64,000 nucleotides of DNA. It comes from Salvator merianae. Its lineage: Eukaryota > Chordata > Lepidosauria > Squamata > Teiidae. The translations under genes were made by a program, and so were the position numbers. The stretch is from NCBI GenBank assembly GCA_003586115.2, contig QVOM02000074.1:2092199-2156198 (forward strand). The letters are read 5' to 3'. This document shows, piece by piece, positions 12,285 through 26,600 of the stretch. A model generated the notes under the pieces. The model made no database searches and was not told where the DNA came from. It saw only the letters and a list, made by a program, of their open reading frames with translations. Numbering within the stretch: the first letter of the stretch is position 1; every line of letters begins with the position of its first letter.

Positions 12285-15200
12285 AATGAAAGAAATAGTG
12301 TTGGCATCACTTAACATAAATAGATTAATCTGTCTGGTTAAAAGGAATAGACTGATGAAGTTTTTGAAAGTGGAATAAGTAAAAATTATGATGAAAAAAC
12401 GAAACTTACAAATGGAAAGATAAGTCAAAATTATTCAAAAATAAGTACTGGTTTAAACAATATGAATCTAGAGGAAAGCTTTCAAAGTGGTGATAAGGGG
12501 GGAATGTTTAAATAAAGAAATTATTATTAAAAGAAAAATGAAAAAAGAAAAGGAAAAAGAAAAGGAAAAGGAAAAGGAATGAATTTGTTAAGGAAATTGA
12601 TTTGATATGACAAGATCATGAGAGCACAAAGTGCCCCCCAAAATTAAAAACATCCAAGAAAAGAGAAAAGAATTGGAATCATGAGAGGAGAGTGGGACAG
12701 TAAGGAAACAAATGTATGTTAAAACTGAATTGCAGGGATGGAATATTCAATCTATGAAAAAACTTACAAGATATTTAAAACAGAAGCAAGATCATGGACA
12801 AATAAATTGAAAGATAAACAACAAAGAATTGTAGAAGAAAACAATCAACTAAGAGAAGTAATGACAGTATATTAACAATGGAAGAAAAGGAGATGCTAAG
12901 TAATTCAATACAGGAATATTAAATAGAGAAAGTAATGAATGTGTTAAAAATAGGAAAATCCCCTGGACCAAGCAGTCTAATGGCAATTTTTATTTTAAAA
13001 AAACTGGTACTATAGATGATAACCATTTTTGAAGAAATATTTACTAGATAAAAAATACCAGCTGCTTGGAAAGATTCTGAGATTATCAGTACATATATAT
13101 ATATATAAACCAAATAAAGGTCTTTAGACCCTGGATCATATTGGCCTACTTGTGTAAGCAACACAGATTATAAAATTTACAGGAAATAGATTGGAGCAGA
13201 TTCTCCCCAATAAAATAGAGGAGGATCAACAGAGATTTGTTAAGGGGAGATGGATAGGTGACCTGATTAGAAACATAGTTAATATTTTACATCATGCACA
13301 AAAAGGGTCAGAAAAAAGGTTGCAATTTTGAAGCTCAATCTATACAAAGTTTTTGATTTGATCAACCTTATATTTCTATACAATGCTTGTAAAAAATATG
13401 GCATGGGGTATAAATTTTGTGAAACTATTAAAAAGATACATCAAAATAATCATGCATACATAAGAGTAAATAATATAAGATCTAGGAAAATAAAACTTGA
13501 AAATGGATCCAAAACAGAGGTGCCCACTATTACCACTATTATCTGTATTAATGATTGAAAAATTTGGCTAATGAAATAAGACAGAATAAAAATTGGATAG
13601 ATTATATATAGGGAAGGAAGAGATAAAACTCAATTTGTTGCTGATGATATAACAATAATTTTGGAACAATCAAAAGAGATGGTTATGGAAATGACAAAAA
13701 TACATGAACAGTATGAGAAACAATCTAAATTAAAAATTAATTTAAAGAAATCTGATAAATGTTTATCAATACACCACCAAAAAAACAGTTGGAAATAGGA
13801 CAAAGAACCAGACTGAAATTAGGAATAAAAAAAATGAAATATTTAGGAATATTTAAATATAAAAGTCTGGAGAAAATGGGGGAAGAAAATTATAACCCCA
13901 TATGGGGAAAGATAAATAAACAGATCACCAGCTGGTAAAACAAATATTTAGTTACCTATCTCAACTACAAGCTTTGGAAATGTTGATTATTCTGAAACTA
14001 TTATATATATTCCAAAGTCTGCCCGAGGAAGTTCCTGTCAAATGTCAAGTCAGTGGAGTAATAGAATAAGAAGATGGCTAGCAGGTGATAGAAAACCAAG
14101 AATCAAAAAGGAACTTTATATAGCTGCAGAAAAAGGAGGTGGCTGGGGAGCTCTATACTTCCATGATGCTTTTCAGATATGCAGATTAATTGAAATATAT
14201 ATGGAAATAGTAAATGGATACAAATTGAAAAGAGTGTAAATAAGACTAAAAATAAGGAATTAATCTTTGAAAATATGGATAAAAAGAGAGAGAGATATTG
14301 GACCAAGTAAAGATGCGTTATCAGTATGGGTTAAATGGCAAAGTAAATTGGTTAAAGATAATCCCAAATTAGCAATAATAGGAATAATAAACAGGAAAGA
14401 AAAAGTGATAGGTAATAAGGAATTGGAAAACTTAAAGGAACATGGAATGAGGAATATGGAACACCTATACAAGGACAATGGAACCCCATTTTAAGAGAAA
14501 AATTAGAAAATATATTGAGCAGAAAGAAATGGTTACAGATCAAATGAATTCTTAGTTTTGTAAATAATAAACTACTGGAAAAACAAATAACCCCATTAGA
14601 AATAATAATTCAGCTTAATTTAAAATGAGAAAAAGGAATAGTAGGAAGAATATATGGAATATTGAGAGGGATGAGAGATAAAATATAAAGAAATTTATAA
14701 ATGCTATGGAACGGAGATTTAAAGATAAGAGTGACAAGACATGAGAAATGAGATAAAGGTTATTCAAAAAAACTAAACAAAACTGAGTGAAATAGTTAAG
14801 AAACTAAATATTATATAAGTGGTATTGGGCACCATACCAAATGGCATATATATTTGGAATATCAAATTTGTATCATTGGCATGGATGTTCAAGCAAAAGA
14901 ATGTACATTCATATGTTTTGGAAATGTGACCTTTTCTCTTTTTTTGGAAAATGATAGGAATTGAAATAAGTAATATATTTCAGAAACCTATTCCTTTAAT
15001 AAAAGATATATGTACTATCCATTCTATGAAAGATTATGATCTCAACAAAGAGGAAAAGTTTATTTTTGATCCACTTATTGCAGATGCAGTATTGGTATAT
15101 GGTTGGAAAGACTTTCAGAAATGAACAAAACAGAATTGGAACAATTACATAGTGGATCAAATGACTTTTCAAATAATAAGTGAAATCAAAGAAATTTATA

Positions 15201-15452
15201 ATCTGCATAAGTCAGAAAGCAAAGCAAAGGAAAACTGGATGAAAGTAAAAATATACTTAGAGACGAACCCGGGGAGTAATGATATTATACAGAATTTAAA
15301 CAGAATCTTCCAGTGGAGAATATTATCAAAAAGCAGAATTTCCATAATGGAGGCAGGAAGGGAGTGGGAAGAAGGGTTAAAGAAATGTAAGATTTGTGAA
15401 GTATAAATATAATGTAGGTATTATGTAAAAAAAATAAAAGAAAAAAAGATAA
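12285..15452 (+). mobile_element. L1 ORF2 remnant, lineage II
   Basis: The start reads MKEIVLASLNINRLICLVKR, the N-terminus of an L1 ORF2 endonuclease. Most of the endonuclease is then deleted. Reverse transcriptase resumes near 12930 (VMNVLKIGKSPGPSS), with more blocks at 13200-13560. C-terminal parts at 14042-14239, 14267-14494 and 15140-15400 end with a motif WNNYIVDQMTFQI. The copy closes in an A-rich run near 15430-15452. Its C-terminus differs clearly from lineage I but matches the L1 at 57417-59936. Many stops are present and it is dead. Confidence 0.8.
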
Positions 15453-17194
15453 AAGAGCATACATGTGCACAAGTGGAAAGGAAGGAGAGAAAGACCTGAA
15501 AGAAGGGAGGGTAATTCCTTTACCAGTTCTTTCCAGTGTTCACTTTTTTTAGGACACCTTCAGAAAAAGGCAGATTTTGGGAAAGATTTGCCTCATTGAA
15601 GCTAGACTAGTGGTGACTTTACTTTTCATACCTAATAATCTGTTATAGTAACTATTTAGGTGAATATAACATGGATGGATGTATTGGAATGTTTTTTTGC
15701 TACTCAGTCCCAGTTATTAGCTATGGCAATATACATATTACAGCACCTGCTCAGATACATATGGGCAAAAGTTGCTTCAGCTATACAGCTGATTCCCCAC
15801 CACCACCAAAGGGATGGTTCTCAACAGCCACTGGTTGATGGTTTAGAGGTTTGTAACTCAACTGTGTTTGTTGCTGCCGCTTGCTGTGGCTTCTCTCTGG
15901 AGTGGAAAACCCCATAAGCTGTCAAACCAATGCATCAGCAACAGGGAAGGAGAATGAAAGGAGCCTCCCTGATCCTGAATTAAACAACTGCTTAATGCAT
16001 GGGCAGGGCAGGCACCGGAATGTGCTGTTTGCATTGTCATCACTTTAGCTGGGTCCATCTAGTACAAAATTAAGAGCGTAAATGGCCTCAAGTTCCCCGA
16101 TCAGAATGCTTCATTAACTTTTCCTTTTGATTATTCAGTCTCTTTTTAAAAAAAATGTCAAACCTGGAAGCCCTTTCAGTCTCTGTGGACCAGAACACCC
16201 TGTACCTTCCTATTAGCAGCCTTATCTCGAAGAGCTTCTCTTCCAGAAAATGTATGTGCACATGTCTAATTGGATTCAATTTGTATAGGAAAATATACAG
16301 TGACCCTAAAATGCAGAAAGTAAACCACTGGAGGCTTTCATAGTGGCTGTGTACCATTTGTTCCACAAACAGAAGAATTTGGACAAGCACACCATGACAT
16401 TTGTTAAACTGGTGAAATGACTTCACACCTAAGACACCAAATATAAGTGTATCCCAATGCACGGTCTCTTGCACTAACCATATGTAATCTCTGTAGTGCC
16501 CAATTTTAAGTCCAAAGCCAGAAAAACAAATGAAGGTATATTATAATGGAAGAAATCACTTCACAAGTAAAAACAATTATCTGCAAAGTGTACTGTCTGT
16601 GTCTGTAGAATTTTGGTTAAGTTTACTGCTACTGCTACTGCCACTTCCACTACCATTTTCTCTTTTAATGTACTCTGCTAAACAGAAATTAAAAACTGGT
16701 GAAGCTTTCCTGGTTCAACAGATTTCATAGGAAATCCTTCACCTGCTAAATTTCTCAGTATCAAGGTAGAATTAAAGCTATAGGAACAGTTCTAACTAGA
16801 AAAAGGGGACAATTCTAACATTTCACCAATTCTGCTATTGAACCAGCTGCTAAGGTCAAAAAGAGCATTACTCACCTTTCCTTGTATGCATCTATATGAA
16901 TTCTTCTTTGATAAGAAATATATGCAATGTTTTAAATAAATAATGTACGGTAGTTCAAACAAAAATAAAACATCCTCGCTAATACTGTATATAAATGTAT
17001 CTTTTTGTATTTCCCCAGTGCCTTATCTTGTTACAATTATAGAACTTCAAATACTAAAATTTAGCATGTCACATCTCTCTGTGAGACAACATCCTCATTT
17101 TTCAGAGCTGGCACTGAAGGAAAGTTCATGGCTGGCCAGTTGCAGAATCTATTCTTGACTTCCAGAAGTCCTAAAATCCATTTCCCAGCTATCT
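15453..17194. other. 3' flank of the RhoGEF gene, no gene recognised
   Basis: Contains a 128-codon minus-strand ORF (16474-16088) that I cannot assign. It lies on the gene strand, 1 kb past the stop codon, so it could be 3' UTR or chance. No repeat family recognised. Confidence 0.4.
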
Positions 17195-17200
17195 TTTATT
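17195..17200 (-). promoter_or_regulatory. Candidate polyadenylation signal of the RhoGEF gene
   Basis: AATAAA on the minus strand, about 250 bases past the stop codon, the first such hexamer I found downstream. It would give a short 3' UTR of roughly 0.27 kb. A longer UTR ending further down cannot be excluded by eye. Confidence 0.4.
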
Positions 17201-17451
17201 TCTTCTTTACAGCAGCCATCAACACAAAGATGATGCAGCCTTTTTTCTCCTTCTGCTATCATTGTTTTCATCTTTATGATGTAGAAGAAAAGAGTCTTTT
17301 CATGAGGTCAATTTTCAATTTAATTATGTCCCTTCTTGGTCACCCTTAGAGATTACTGTTTCAGAAAACAAACCTTTACAATTCTAATTTCTCATGGAGT
17401 TAGAATGGAGAGAGTGGTATGAAAAAATATTGGTGTGGAAGAAAAGTGACA

Positions 17452-17606
17452 CTATTTCTTGTGAAAGATCTGTTGTTTGGCATTCTTGACTCTCTGTTCC
17501 TCCTCCAAATTCATCTGGCGGGCATGCCTGCAGGAGATGAATTCTACTTGATCCAAAGGGAACCAGCCTCTTTCTCCATCTGAGAGTTTTACTCCTTCGA
17601 TCCACC
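17452..17606 (-). CDS. ARHGEF5: RhoGEF terminal exon: end of SH3, basic tail, stop
   Basis: 155 bp: two bases complete Gly, then 50 codons and TAG (17454-17452). The acceptor is TTTCCACTGCAG. It begins [20 protein letters not shown], the SH3 core with the conserved GWFP, and ends with a charged tail [13 protein letters not shown]. The tail is not obviously truncated relative to my recollection of the family. Confidence 0.94.
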
Positions 17607-20600
17607 CTGCAGTGGAAAAATATATTAAGAGTAAGTAATATAATTAACTGCTTACTAATTAACTGTAAAGTATATTACAGAGTCTTCGGAGAGGGGCGGA
17701 ATATAAATCCAATAAATAAAATTAGTTACTAAAAAAAATAGTCCTAGTTCCATAGTTTTGTGTACGATATGTCATAAAATTCTTCTTGTTTCTTAGATAA
17801 TACAAGAAGAAAGAGTAGTGATGTTGTCCATACCAACACTCTATATCCTTTCTGGTGCTCAGGTAAAGTTTTGTCAATTTCTAGCTTTAACCAGATTTAG
17901 GAGAGAAGGAGACCCCGGGTCTTAGAATCAAATTATGCACGAGTCTCAGGCTGTAGGGGAAGGAGACAGGATGGCACTGTAGGCCTTACCACTGAAAGAC
18001 AACATCAGATTCCTTCCATTACTGCCTTTGGGGCAACCATTCACTCCTTCCTTCCCTATTCCCTTTTCATCATGTGTTGTGTCTTATGCAGCTGGGCAGG
18101 GAGTTGTCTAGCATTAAGTATTGTAGGCCCTTCTGAGAGCCTGTTTAGATTTAAGGGCTAATATATTCCCCAACTTCTTCATTGATTGCCTGACTCTCTT
18201 CTAGAGTCTGCAACTTGAATTTCCTGGATCCCTGGACCATAATATGTATAGGGCAACAACCAATTATTGATGTAAACCTTGTGCTGAATTTGTGGGGCTG
18301 ACTTGTTTTTGGTCTGTCTGCTGCCCTTTTTCCAGGCAGACCTTATTTTCATGGTTCCAGTGGGCCATTCCATTGCCAGTTGTCCCAGTGCATCAACTGT
18401 AAGACCAATGAGCCCAAGAACCCTTGAAAGCACAGAGAATGCAATTCTAACTCAGAATAATTGTTTGGAACAATAAACACAAAGGATGGTTGATACGAAA
18501 CCTCATAGAATAAAGACAATTCTGTGCCTTATATCCCTCAAGCAACCCCTTCGAACCAATAACCCACTTGGCACCCAGTTTTGACATGACTACCCTTCCT
18601 TCATTATACAGCATGTGTTATTGTCAGGCACCTTCCTCCATCACATGTTCTAAAAACATCCTACAGACATAAACCTGTCACAGACCATTCCTGCTCTGTA
18701 TCCCCTCACCCACAGTCCAGTAGAGACAGCACAGAGGCCATCATTGCACTGTGAAATCAATCCTTAGTTTAAAAATGTCCAAGAACTTTGACAACTCATC
18801 TGTACAAGTGCTTAGGAGGAATTCTCATAAAAGTACATGTTTCTAGCTTTGGCTGTTGTGCATGTATGCAGTACAAACATACATTCAACAGTGATTTGGT
18901 AGAGAATGCATATGCTCTTATCATAACCTGCCCATTATATGACTTTAATACACACATAGAGAACTCAAATTTAATAGAATTAGTACCCGGAAGCCTGGTT
19001 CAGTGTTTCTATCCAAAACAGTTTTCCTAATCAAAATACCATATTCTATTTGTGAAAAAAAAAAAAGATAAGACACCACAACCTGTTTTTCCTGTTAAAG
19101 ATTAAAAATGGCTTAGCCTTAAGGAAAGCAATATTCCACTGTACTTTGTATTCTTTAGAGCCACAAGTGCTTATGACATCTACTTCTGAACGAAACATCT
19201 TTCTATGGGAAATTACATATCACAGTTATTGTGTGGCTTCCCCTCTTGCCCAGTTAAAAGTTATTTCCAACTTCCCAACAAATTACTGGATCTATTCACC
19301 ATCAGTACTCTGTTGCAGCACCATAACTATATCTGCTTTCTCCAGTGCCAGTTCATCATTCTCTCGGGCTTTGTAGGGTTTCACACACTGAACTTGAGGT
19401 GTATCTGAGAAGATATGGTAAGGAGAATACAGGGCGGTTAGTGTAGGTACATTATGAAAATAACTGAAATGTGATTTTAAAAAAGCCTCAAATCCTAGTC
19501 ACGGATGTATATAATTTATGTGTGAAGAAAAGGAAGTCAGAACTGTGATCCTGAAAATGCTGAATTGCTTGATCTCTAAAGGTTGAACACTCCTTTAAAA
19601 AAAATTAAAGGAATGCATGTGTACATTAAAAGCATGTAGAATAAATAGAGTGCCAAGAAAAAATATTTTCTTCCTTCCTGATTTCTTTTATTTTTGCATA
19701 TTTGTCACACTCGTTTCAGGCTTTCAAACAAAGTTTAATGTGAGAAAAAGACACCTGAATAAACACAAAATACAGCTTTCAAGCAATTATTTCATTTGTT
19801 AAAGGAAAAAAGTTATCAGTTCCCCTCCCCTTCATTTTCAGCAACACTCACAGCTTGAAAGGGAAGAAAAAGAAAGAAAATTGAGGGTTTTCTTGCTTTT
19901 CTCTTGTCAGCAGAAACTGGTGTTGAATGGTTATTGGGAAAAATCAGTCATTACCCTTTCCAGTAGTGAACATTGCTGCTATTGTAAAATGTGCCACTGT
20001 TGATAAATTGTATTTAGCAGATTTTTTTTTCATAGACAGCTGCTTTCATAAACAGCAGAGAAACAGTGACCAATACAAAGTCATTGCTTCACATTGCTTT
20101 CTTCCACCCCCAGAATCCTTACACAACAACAGGGTAAGCCTGGTCAGTCTTCTAATTCTCCCAGTGCTCGCACCTTTTCGCACCGACCAGCCTAGAATGA
20201 CACAACAATACCATTCTAAGCTGGAAAAAACCCAGCAGCGTGGCGGCCATTCATTTTCGAGTGAGAATGATGCTGACTGGGAACAATTTAGACATGCAGA
20301 TGCACTTATCCAGTGAAAGTCTGTTCGCTCACTGAGTGTTAAGTGCGAATAAGTTAGTCATGGCCCAAAACAGTGGTTTTCCCTATTCCCATGAAATATG
20401 GCAGTAACAATGAGTCGTGCTGCTATTGCCACCTTTATAAATCCCTGTGATAGTATTGTGGATACCAGGATACTAGGAAAAATTTTTTCTCAGAGCTTCT
20501 GGTACTGAGCATACTTCTAAACAATGAAGCCTGACAGAAGAAAGTTGCTTTCTGACCAGCTGTGCACAGAGAAGACACGCATTCTGAAGCTATCTTATGA

Positions 20601-23580
20601 ATTTTATGTAATATGCCTGCTGTGTCTTCTAGACCTAAGTAATCTTACCAGAGTCATTTAAAAGATCAGGTTCTGCTTGCTGTGGTCTAAGAGCAGAAAT
20701 CCATTTTAGTTTTTCACTCCTAGAAAAAAAAGAAAGAAGCATTCAGGAATTTCTTCTACGGTTGCTGACAAATCCCCAATGCATGGTATATTGAACTTTG
20801 GGCCTGTTTGCACTTCTCACTTGTGAGCATCTGCATGCTCAATAGCGAAGTGTGTCCTCATTTTGTGGAGGCTCAAGTGGCATCCTCTGGAGTTTAGCTG
20901 CAGCCATAGCTAAAATACAATACTTCAGAACATAATAAAATTAAAACAGAAAGTTAAAATACACTTTAAAACATATGACCATCAATATAGTCTTAAAAAG
21001 CCTGGTGAATAAAAAGGCCTTCACATAAAGCCTGTATATATGTAATGATATTAGCCAGCAAGGCACACCTCTCATGGAAGGCTGTTCCACAGACTGGACA
21101 CTACCGCTGAAAAGGTTCATTTCCTTGCAGCCACCCACTTAGTTTGCATAGGACACCAAGACTGTGGCTTTGATCTTAGGCTACAAGTGTGAAAATATCA
21201 GAGTAGTCTCTCTAGTATATAGGTCCCAACCCAATGTAATACGTAAAGCTCTAAGAAACCTGAAAACACTCTCTCCTCATTTTTCCATGATCTGACAGTT
21301 GTTTCTGTGTACAGTACAAGTAAGGCTGTATGGTCCTGACTGCCTATAGACACAGCCATGTCAAGCAAGATTGGCCAAACAAAATAGCTATTTCAAAATC
21401 AGAAAGTGTTTCTCTGAATAGTTATGCTAATTCAGGATCACAGAACATTGATAATAGTCCTTCTTGAAAACTACCCCTTTAGCCCTTCTTGAAAACTACC
21501 CCTTTTCACTTCTGGTGGATCAATGGCCGAATGAGACTGCAGGAGTTTTGTCTCCAAGCAAACTGCAATGTGGAGAGATGGAGGGGAGAGTTTTTATCCT
21601 CCTTGTTCAGAAGAATTTATCTCCCTGAGTGACAGGGAGGCACAAGGATTCCTCATCAGAGCTCCAATCAAGTCTTCCCCCAGTGGGGGCAGCAGCAAGT
21701 TTGCAGCTGTCACGTATGGGAGGAGCTGAGGAACGACAGCCCCACAATGTTGTGAGTTGCATTTTAAGGCACTAAGTTTGGTCGATCCACTTTCAATTTA
21801 TGAGGAAAGTTAATTTAACATAAGCACATAGAACCTTTGGATAAAAGTTTCTACAATTATATCCCTGAGAATAGTTGCCGAAAGTTTAAAGGACTTAAAT
21901 CCAGCACCATGTTAAAATACTTGCAGAGGCTTTAGCTTTTAGAGATACTATTTAAAGTTTTTAACGAGCTTGGGATTCCCGTAACTCATTAAAATACAGT
22001 GAAACTAACTGCTTATCAACTAAGAGGAGTCTGGGAAGATTAATGGATTTAAAAATGAAAGTGTCTCGACAATAATTAATGGCTGACAGTGGGAGTTCTT
22101 TTTTAGTTAAAAGTTGGAAAACAGTTGACAGAATATAATAGTAAATGGTCACCAGATGGCAGGAAAGGATAAGGAATTTTCATAATTTGGTCTTTTAAAT
22201 TTTTTTCCCTTTTTCTTTTTTTTAAGAAGATAGAATTATAAGAACTGTGTTAAAGTGTAACAAAGGACTGAATTGCACCCAAAAACTGGGAAATTGTAAA
22301 CCATGGAGAACAGAAAATCAAAATTAGAAAAAGAAAACAGCCAAAAGAACAGAGACAGGGTTCGGAACCAGAATTAACAAATAACTTAGACAAAGAATTG
22401 GATCTTCTACTTAATCAAATGCAACAATCATTTGCTAAGTAGGAACAGAACCTTGAAAGACAGGATCTTAAAAAGGAAATAGGTGCATTATGCATCAAAG
22501 TTCATGAAATAAAGGAAAAGGTCCTGAAGTTGGAAGATGCATCTAACAAATTAGATTTCAAAGTGGAAACCCTTCAGACAAAAACTATGGTGGAAGATAT
22601 GCAGATAGCGACATGTGAACAATCACAATTGATCGTGGAATACAGAGCTATGGTATATCCGATCAGATTTAGAAATATACCAGAAGAAATGGATGAGATA
22701 TGCGACAATTAATAATGGGTTTATTATCTCAAGCAATGCAAGCATGAGGAAACTTACTTTGAACAAGAAATTGAAAGGGTCTACTGAGTTAATACACGGT
22801 ATGCCAAGATAAATTGCCAAGGGATGTATTGGTGCTTTTTATGAAGAAAAATACAAGAGATGCTGTTTTAGCGAGACATTATGAGTCACCTTTATCTACA
22901 GATCAAGGTCCGATTATTTTACTAAAGGAAGTTTTGGGAAAATTCTTACAACAGTGAAAGGAGTATATAAAGCTAACGGAGTTGCTTAAAAAAAAAAGAA
23001 TCTCTCATTTAGATGGGATTTACCAGAAGGAATAATTTTTACTTGGAACCAACAAAGATTCAGATTGAATTCAGTGGATAAAATGCAAAATTTCCTGTTG
23101 AAATATGGAAAAAGATTGGAGGATATGGAAGAAGAACCACAGAAGTCATTGCAAAATATGGCAACTGCAGCCAGAATTGTATATTGTATATTGTATATGC
23201 ATAGAAATGGAAAGAGGGCAGAATACCAACTGTGGATGATTGGTTGGTAAAAATGATTAACTTACTGAGAAATAAGACAGTTGATAGATTTTATAAAAAC
23301 TGGAAACCCTTTACTGACTTTCTGCAAGAATTGGAACGTGGACTTGTGATTGCTGGATTTGAAGAATGAAGAGGAAAGAAGACAATCAGTAGAGGAAAAG
23401 AATTGAAAATGATCAAGAGGCCCAAGAAACCTGAAATATAGAAGAAACTTTGGAAGAAGGAGGAAGTCAGTAGTAAATAATGTTACTGTATGAATTGTTG
23501 AACTTAATGTAAATTTTATATGTCTTAAATAAAAAAGGAAGGAAGGAAGGAAGGAAGGAAGGAAGGAAGGAAGGAAGGAA

Positions 23581-23630
<50 letters not shown>

Positions 23631-26600
23631 AAACTACCACTTTAGGCAAGACAGTTTAGTTGACTTCTGTGATTGGATTTGCCAGTTGCCCGGAGTGAAC
23701 AGCAAAATTCTGCGATTCTGTATTAAAAACATCCAGCAAGATATTGTAAAATGTAGCTCAATTTGAAGAAAAATTTAAGAATAGGTGCAATTTTTTTACT
23801 ACAATATTTGCTGTTATTGTTCCCAAATCATTCTTTAATAACAAAACTGAAAATAATAGTTTATCCACTATGCCTAAATATCTAGAGGAGATAAGATGCA
23901 AATTTAATCATTATTTTGGTGGTTTACCTTGCCCTTATGCTAATATAAACAAACATCTCCCGTCCCTTTGCAAGAATCAATCACACCTTTTGTCTAAAAC
24001 TAGTCTCAGGTTGTCCAAGGTACAGGGCCTATTTGCACTTTTCACTGGTGAGTGTGCAGGTGCTCACTAGTGAAGTGCATCCACACTTTGCAGAGGCCCT
24101 CACAATCAAGAGCAGGTTACAGCCCCTCCTGATCGGTACTAGCTACTCATGCTTCACAGCTGTACCGGGAGGAGCTGGACTGCTCCCAGTACACAGCACT
24201 TGCACCTTCTTCTGGGTGCAAATGCTGTGCTGTGTGACACGGTGTGGCACGGCTGTGGCTGTGCAGTCATGCTGTGTCCCCGGTCATCATGGCAGCAGCT
24301 GGATGTTTCCCCGGCCACTGTCATGGTGTGGGCACCCAGCATTCACACTACGAGAGCTGGTAGCCCATTGCTGGGATGTTCCAGCCCTCGCAGTGTGAAT
24401 GGCTGTACTGTGAGGTCTGTTCCATCTTGGAATGTTCACTTTAGCTTGTAAAAAGTTTATTCTTCTGCAAATTTCATATTTCTAATCTGTATGCTATTTT
24501 ATGTTGTTTGAGCTAATTGACTTCCCCATTCTAGTATATTTGCTGTTTAACTGTGATTGCTGGATAAAACTGTCAGGATGTGGCAAGACTGACATGAAAA
24601 GTTCCCTTACCTCTGGGCATGTATAGAGTACCAAAACATATTTTGTAACATCAAGCTGAGAAAGCTCTGGTGCAGTGTGCTCAAAATATCCAGAACCTGT
24701 TAACAGCCTTGAGAACCAGCTTTAATTTTCAGACCATTTTTAAAGGCAGCTTCTCATCCAAGTCTAAGTGAGCTTCACATATAAGTCTACAGCATGAGTG
24801 GCTGTGGCCTGGCTATCTCCATCCACATAAGGATCGGGTAGCATATCTGCCACAGTTGATAGAATATATATTCCCAACTCTGACCCATCTATGAAAGTGT
24901 GACTCTATCTAAAACATGTTAAATATTGTTTACCTGACTGGATCAGCCATCCAACCACAGTACTTCTATCTTGTCTAGACTGAGTCTCAATTTATTCACT
25001 CTCATTCAGTTCATTACCACACTGAAGCACCAAATTAGGATATTTAGTACCTTCCCTGCATGTAATGAAAATGAGAGAGAGAGCTAGGTGCCATCTACAG
25101 ACTGATGACCCCTCAGGTCAAATCTCCAGACATCTTCCTCCAGTGGTTTCAAACAGATGTTCAGCAGTGAGAGAGAAAAATAGAACCCTGCAGAAACCCA
25201 AAACATAATTGGCCAGGAATTGGCATCACCATCTTCTAGAATCAGCACTCCAAATAGCAGTGGAATAACCACCAAGTAGTGCTGTAACGGAATGAACTGG
25301 TTTGGGGGGAATTACTCTATTCCAGTTACTCCTTTGGGAATTTTCGGTTAAAAAAAGGTAAGCTTCACAATCTGCCAGAGGCAGAATGCAATTGGCTGAG
25401 GTGGCATCACAAGGATAAAGATCAAGGAAGGAGCTCAGCAGACTGATAGGATGTAAATTTGACCATTTTTATTCAGCTGCGGGTGTGTTCTGACAGCCTA
25501 TTTTAGTCGCCTTATGAGCGCATCTAAGCCAGGGACTCCATAAAAGCTTTAACTGGAAGTTGCCCTTGGGCCTCTCCATGGCTGCCTGGGTCGACTCCTC
25601 CATATTTGGCTTTTCAGTGTTTTCAGGTCACCATGGGGAGCACTTCAAACAATCAGAGCCTTGCACAGGAAGGGAGGGGTGCAAGTGAGCTCTTGGCAGC
25701 ACGGGGATCTTTCCAAACTCCCTACCTTTTGTACATAAAAAAGACTTTAGTAGTGAGTCTGCCTTGCTACTAAAGTCCAGTGTGCTTTTTTTTAATTACA
25801 GAAGGCAGGGGGTTTGAAAAGTTTCCCCACGCCGGCAAATCTGTCCTTCTGCTCTTCTCCCCACACCGGCAAATCTCTCACTCCCTTCAATAAAAAGCTT
25901 CAGTTCAAACAAGGAATTCACTTCCTGCCTCTCTGCAGAAGCAGCTTTCATTCAAGTCCTTAACTGCCAGGGTTTTTCTCTTTCCAAAGGAAAAGTCTGT
26001 GTCTCTCTGCCCTCTGCTCCGATTCACCGAAGCATCAGTGAAACCGAGAATAAGGGAGACAAGAAAAAAAACCCCTGGCAGTTAAAAAGTTAATAACTTG
26101 GGAACTGCTTTAGCAGAGAGGTGGGGAGTAGCCGATCAGTGAGCAGCACCCTTTGCAGGCTGTGAAGTCAGATCAGGTAAGTGTGTGTGGAAGGCTTTTT
26201 TCCTGTGCACCCAGGAATAGGGATGTGCACGAAGGCACTTTTCCCTTTTTGCTTCGCACGAACGCGAAGCTCCTAGGCTTCGTTTTCGCGTGAAAAAATA
26301 TCCGCGAAAATGAAGCCCTTCATTTTCGTGGCGAAGATTTTCGCCACGACCGGAAGCAGAGAAACCAAGGCGAAGGGGAGACCTTTGCCTTGATTTCTCC
26401 ATTTCTGATGGCGCTCGCCTCTCTCTCATTCCCCCCCAGTCTGTCTGTCGCGCACTGACAGACTAGGGGGGGGAATGAGAGAGAGGCGAGCACCATCGGA
26501 AACAGAGAAATCAAGGCGAAGGGAAGACCTTTGCCTTGATTTCTCCGTTTCCGATGGAGCTCGCCTCTCTCTCATTCCCCCCCTCCCAGTCTGTCAGTGT

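Noticed and set aside
18179..18433. 84-codon minus-strand ORF considered as a missing RhoGEF exon
   Set aside because: The SH3 exon was found at 19300-19404 with matching phase, and this ORF has no similarity to the family and is not needed.
23537..23632. Possible CRISPR-like or satellite array
   Set aside because: Pure tetranucleotide repeats without spacers, at a retrotransposon 3' end.
23467..23649. ORF of repeated Ser-Phe-Leu units
   Set aside because: Antisense translation of the (GGAA)n(GAAA)n microsatellite at the L1 tail.
24023..24451. 100-121 codon ORFs at 24033-24451
   Set aside because: Cys-, His- and Trp-rich chance translations of a GC-rich MITE-like repeat on both strands.
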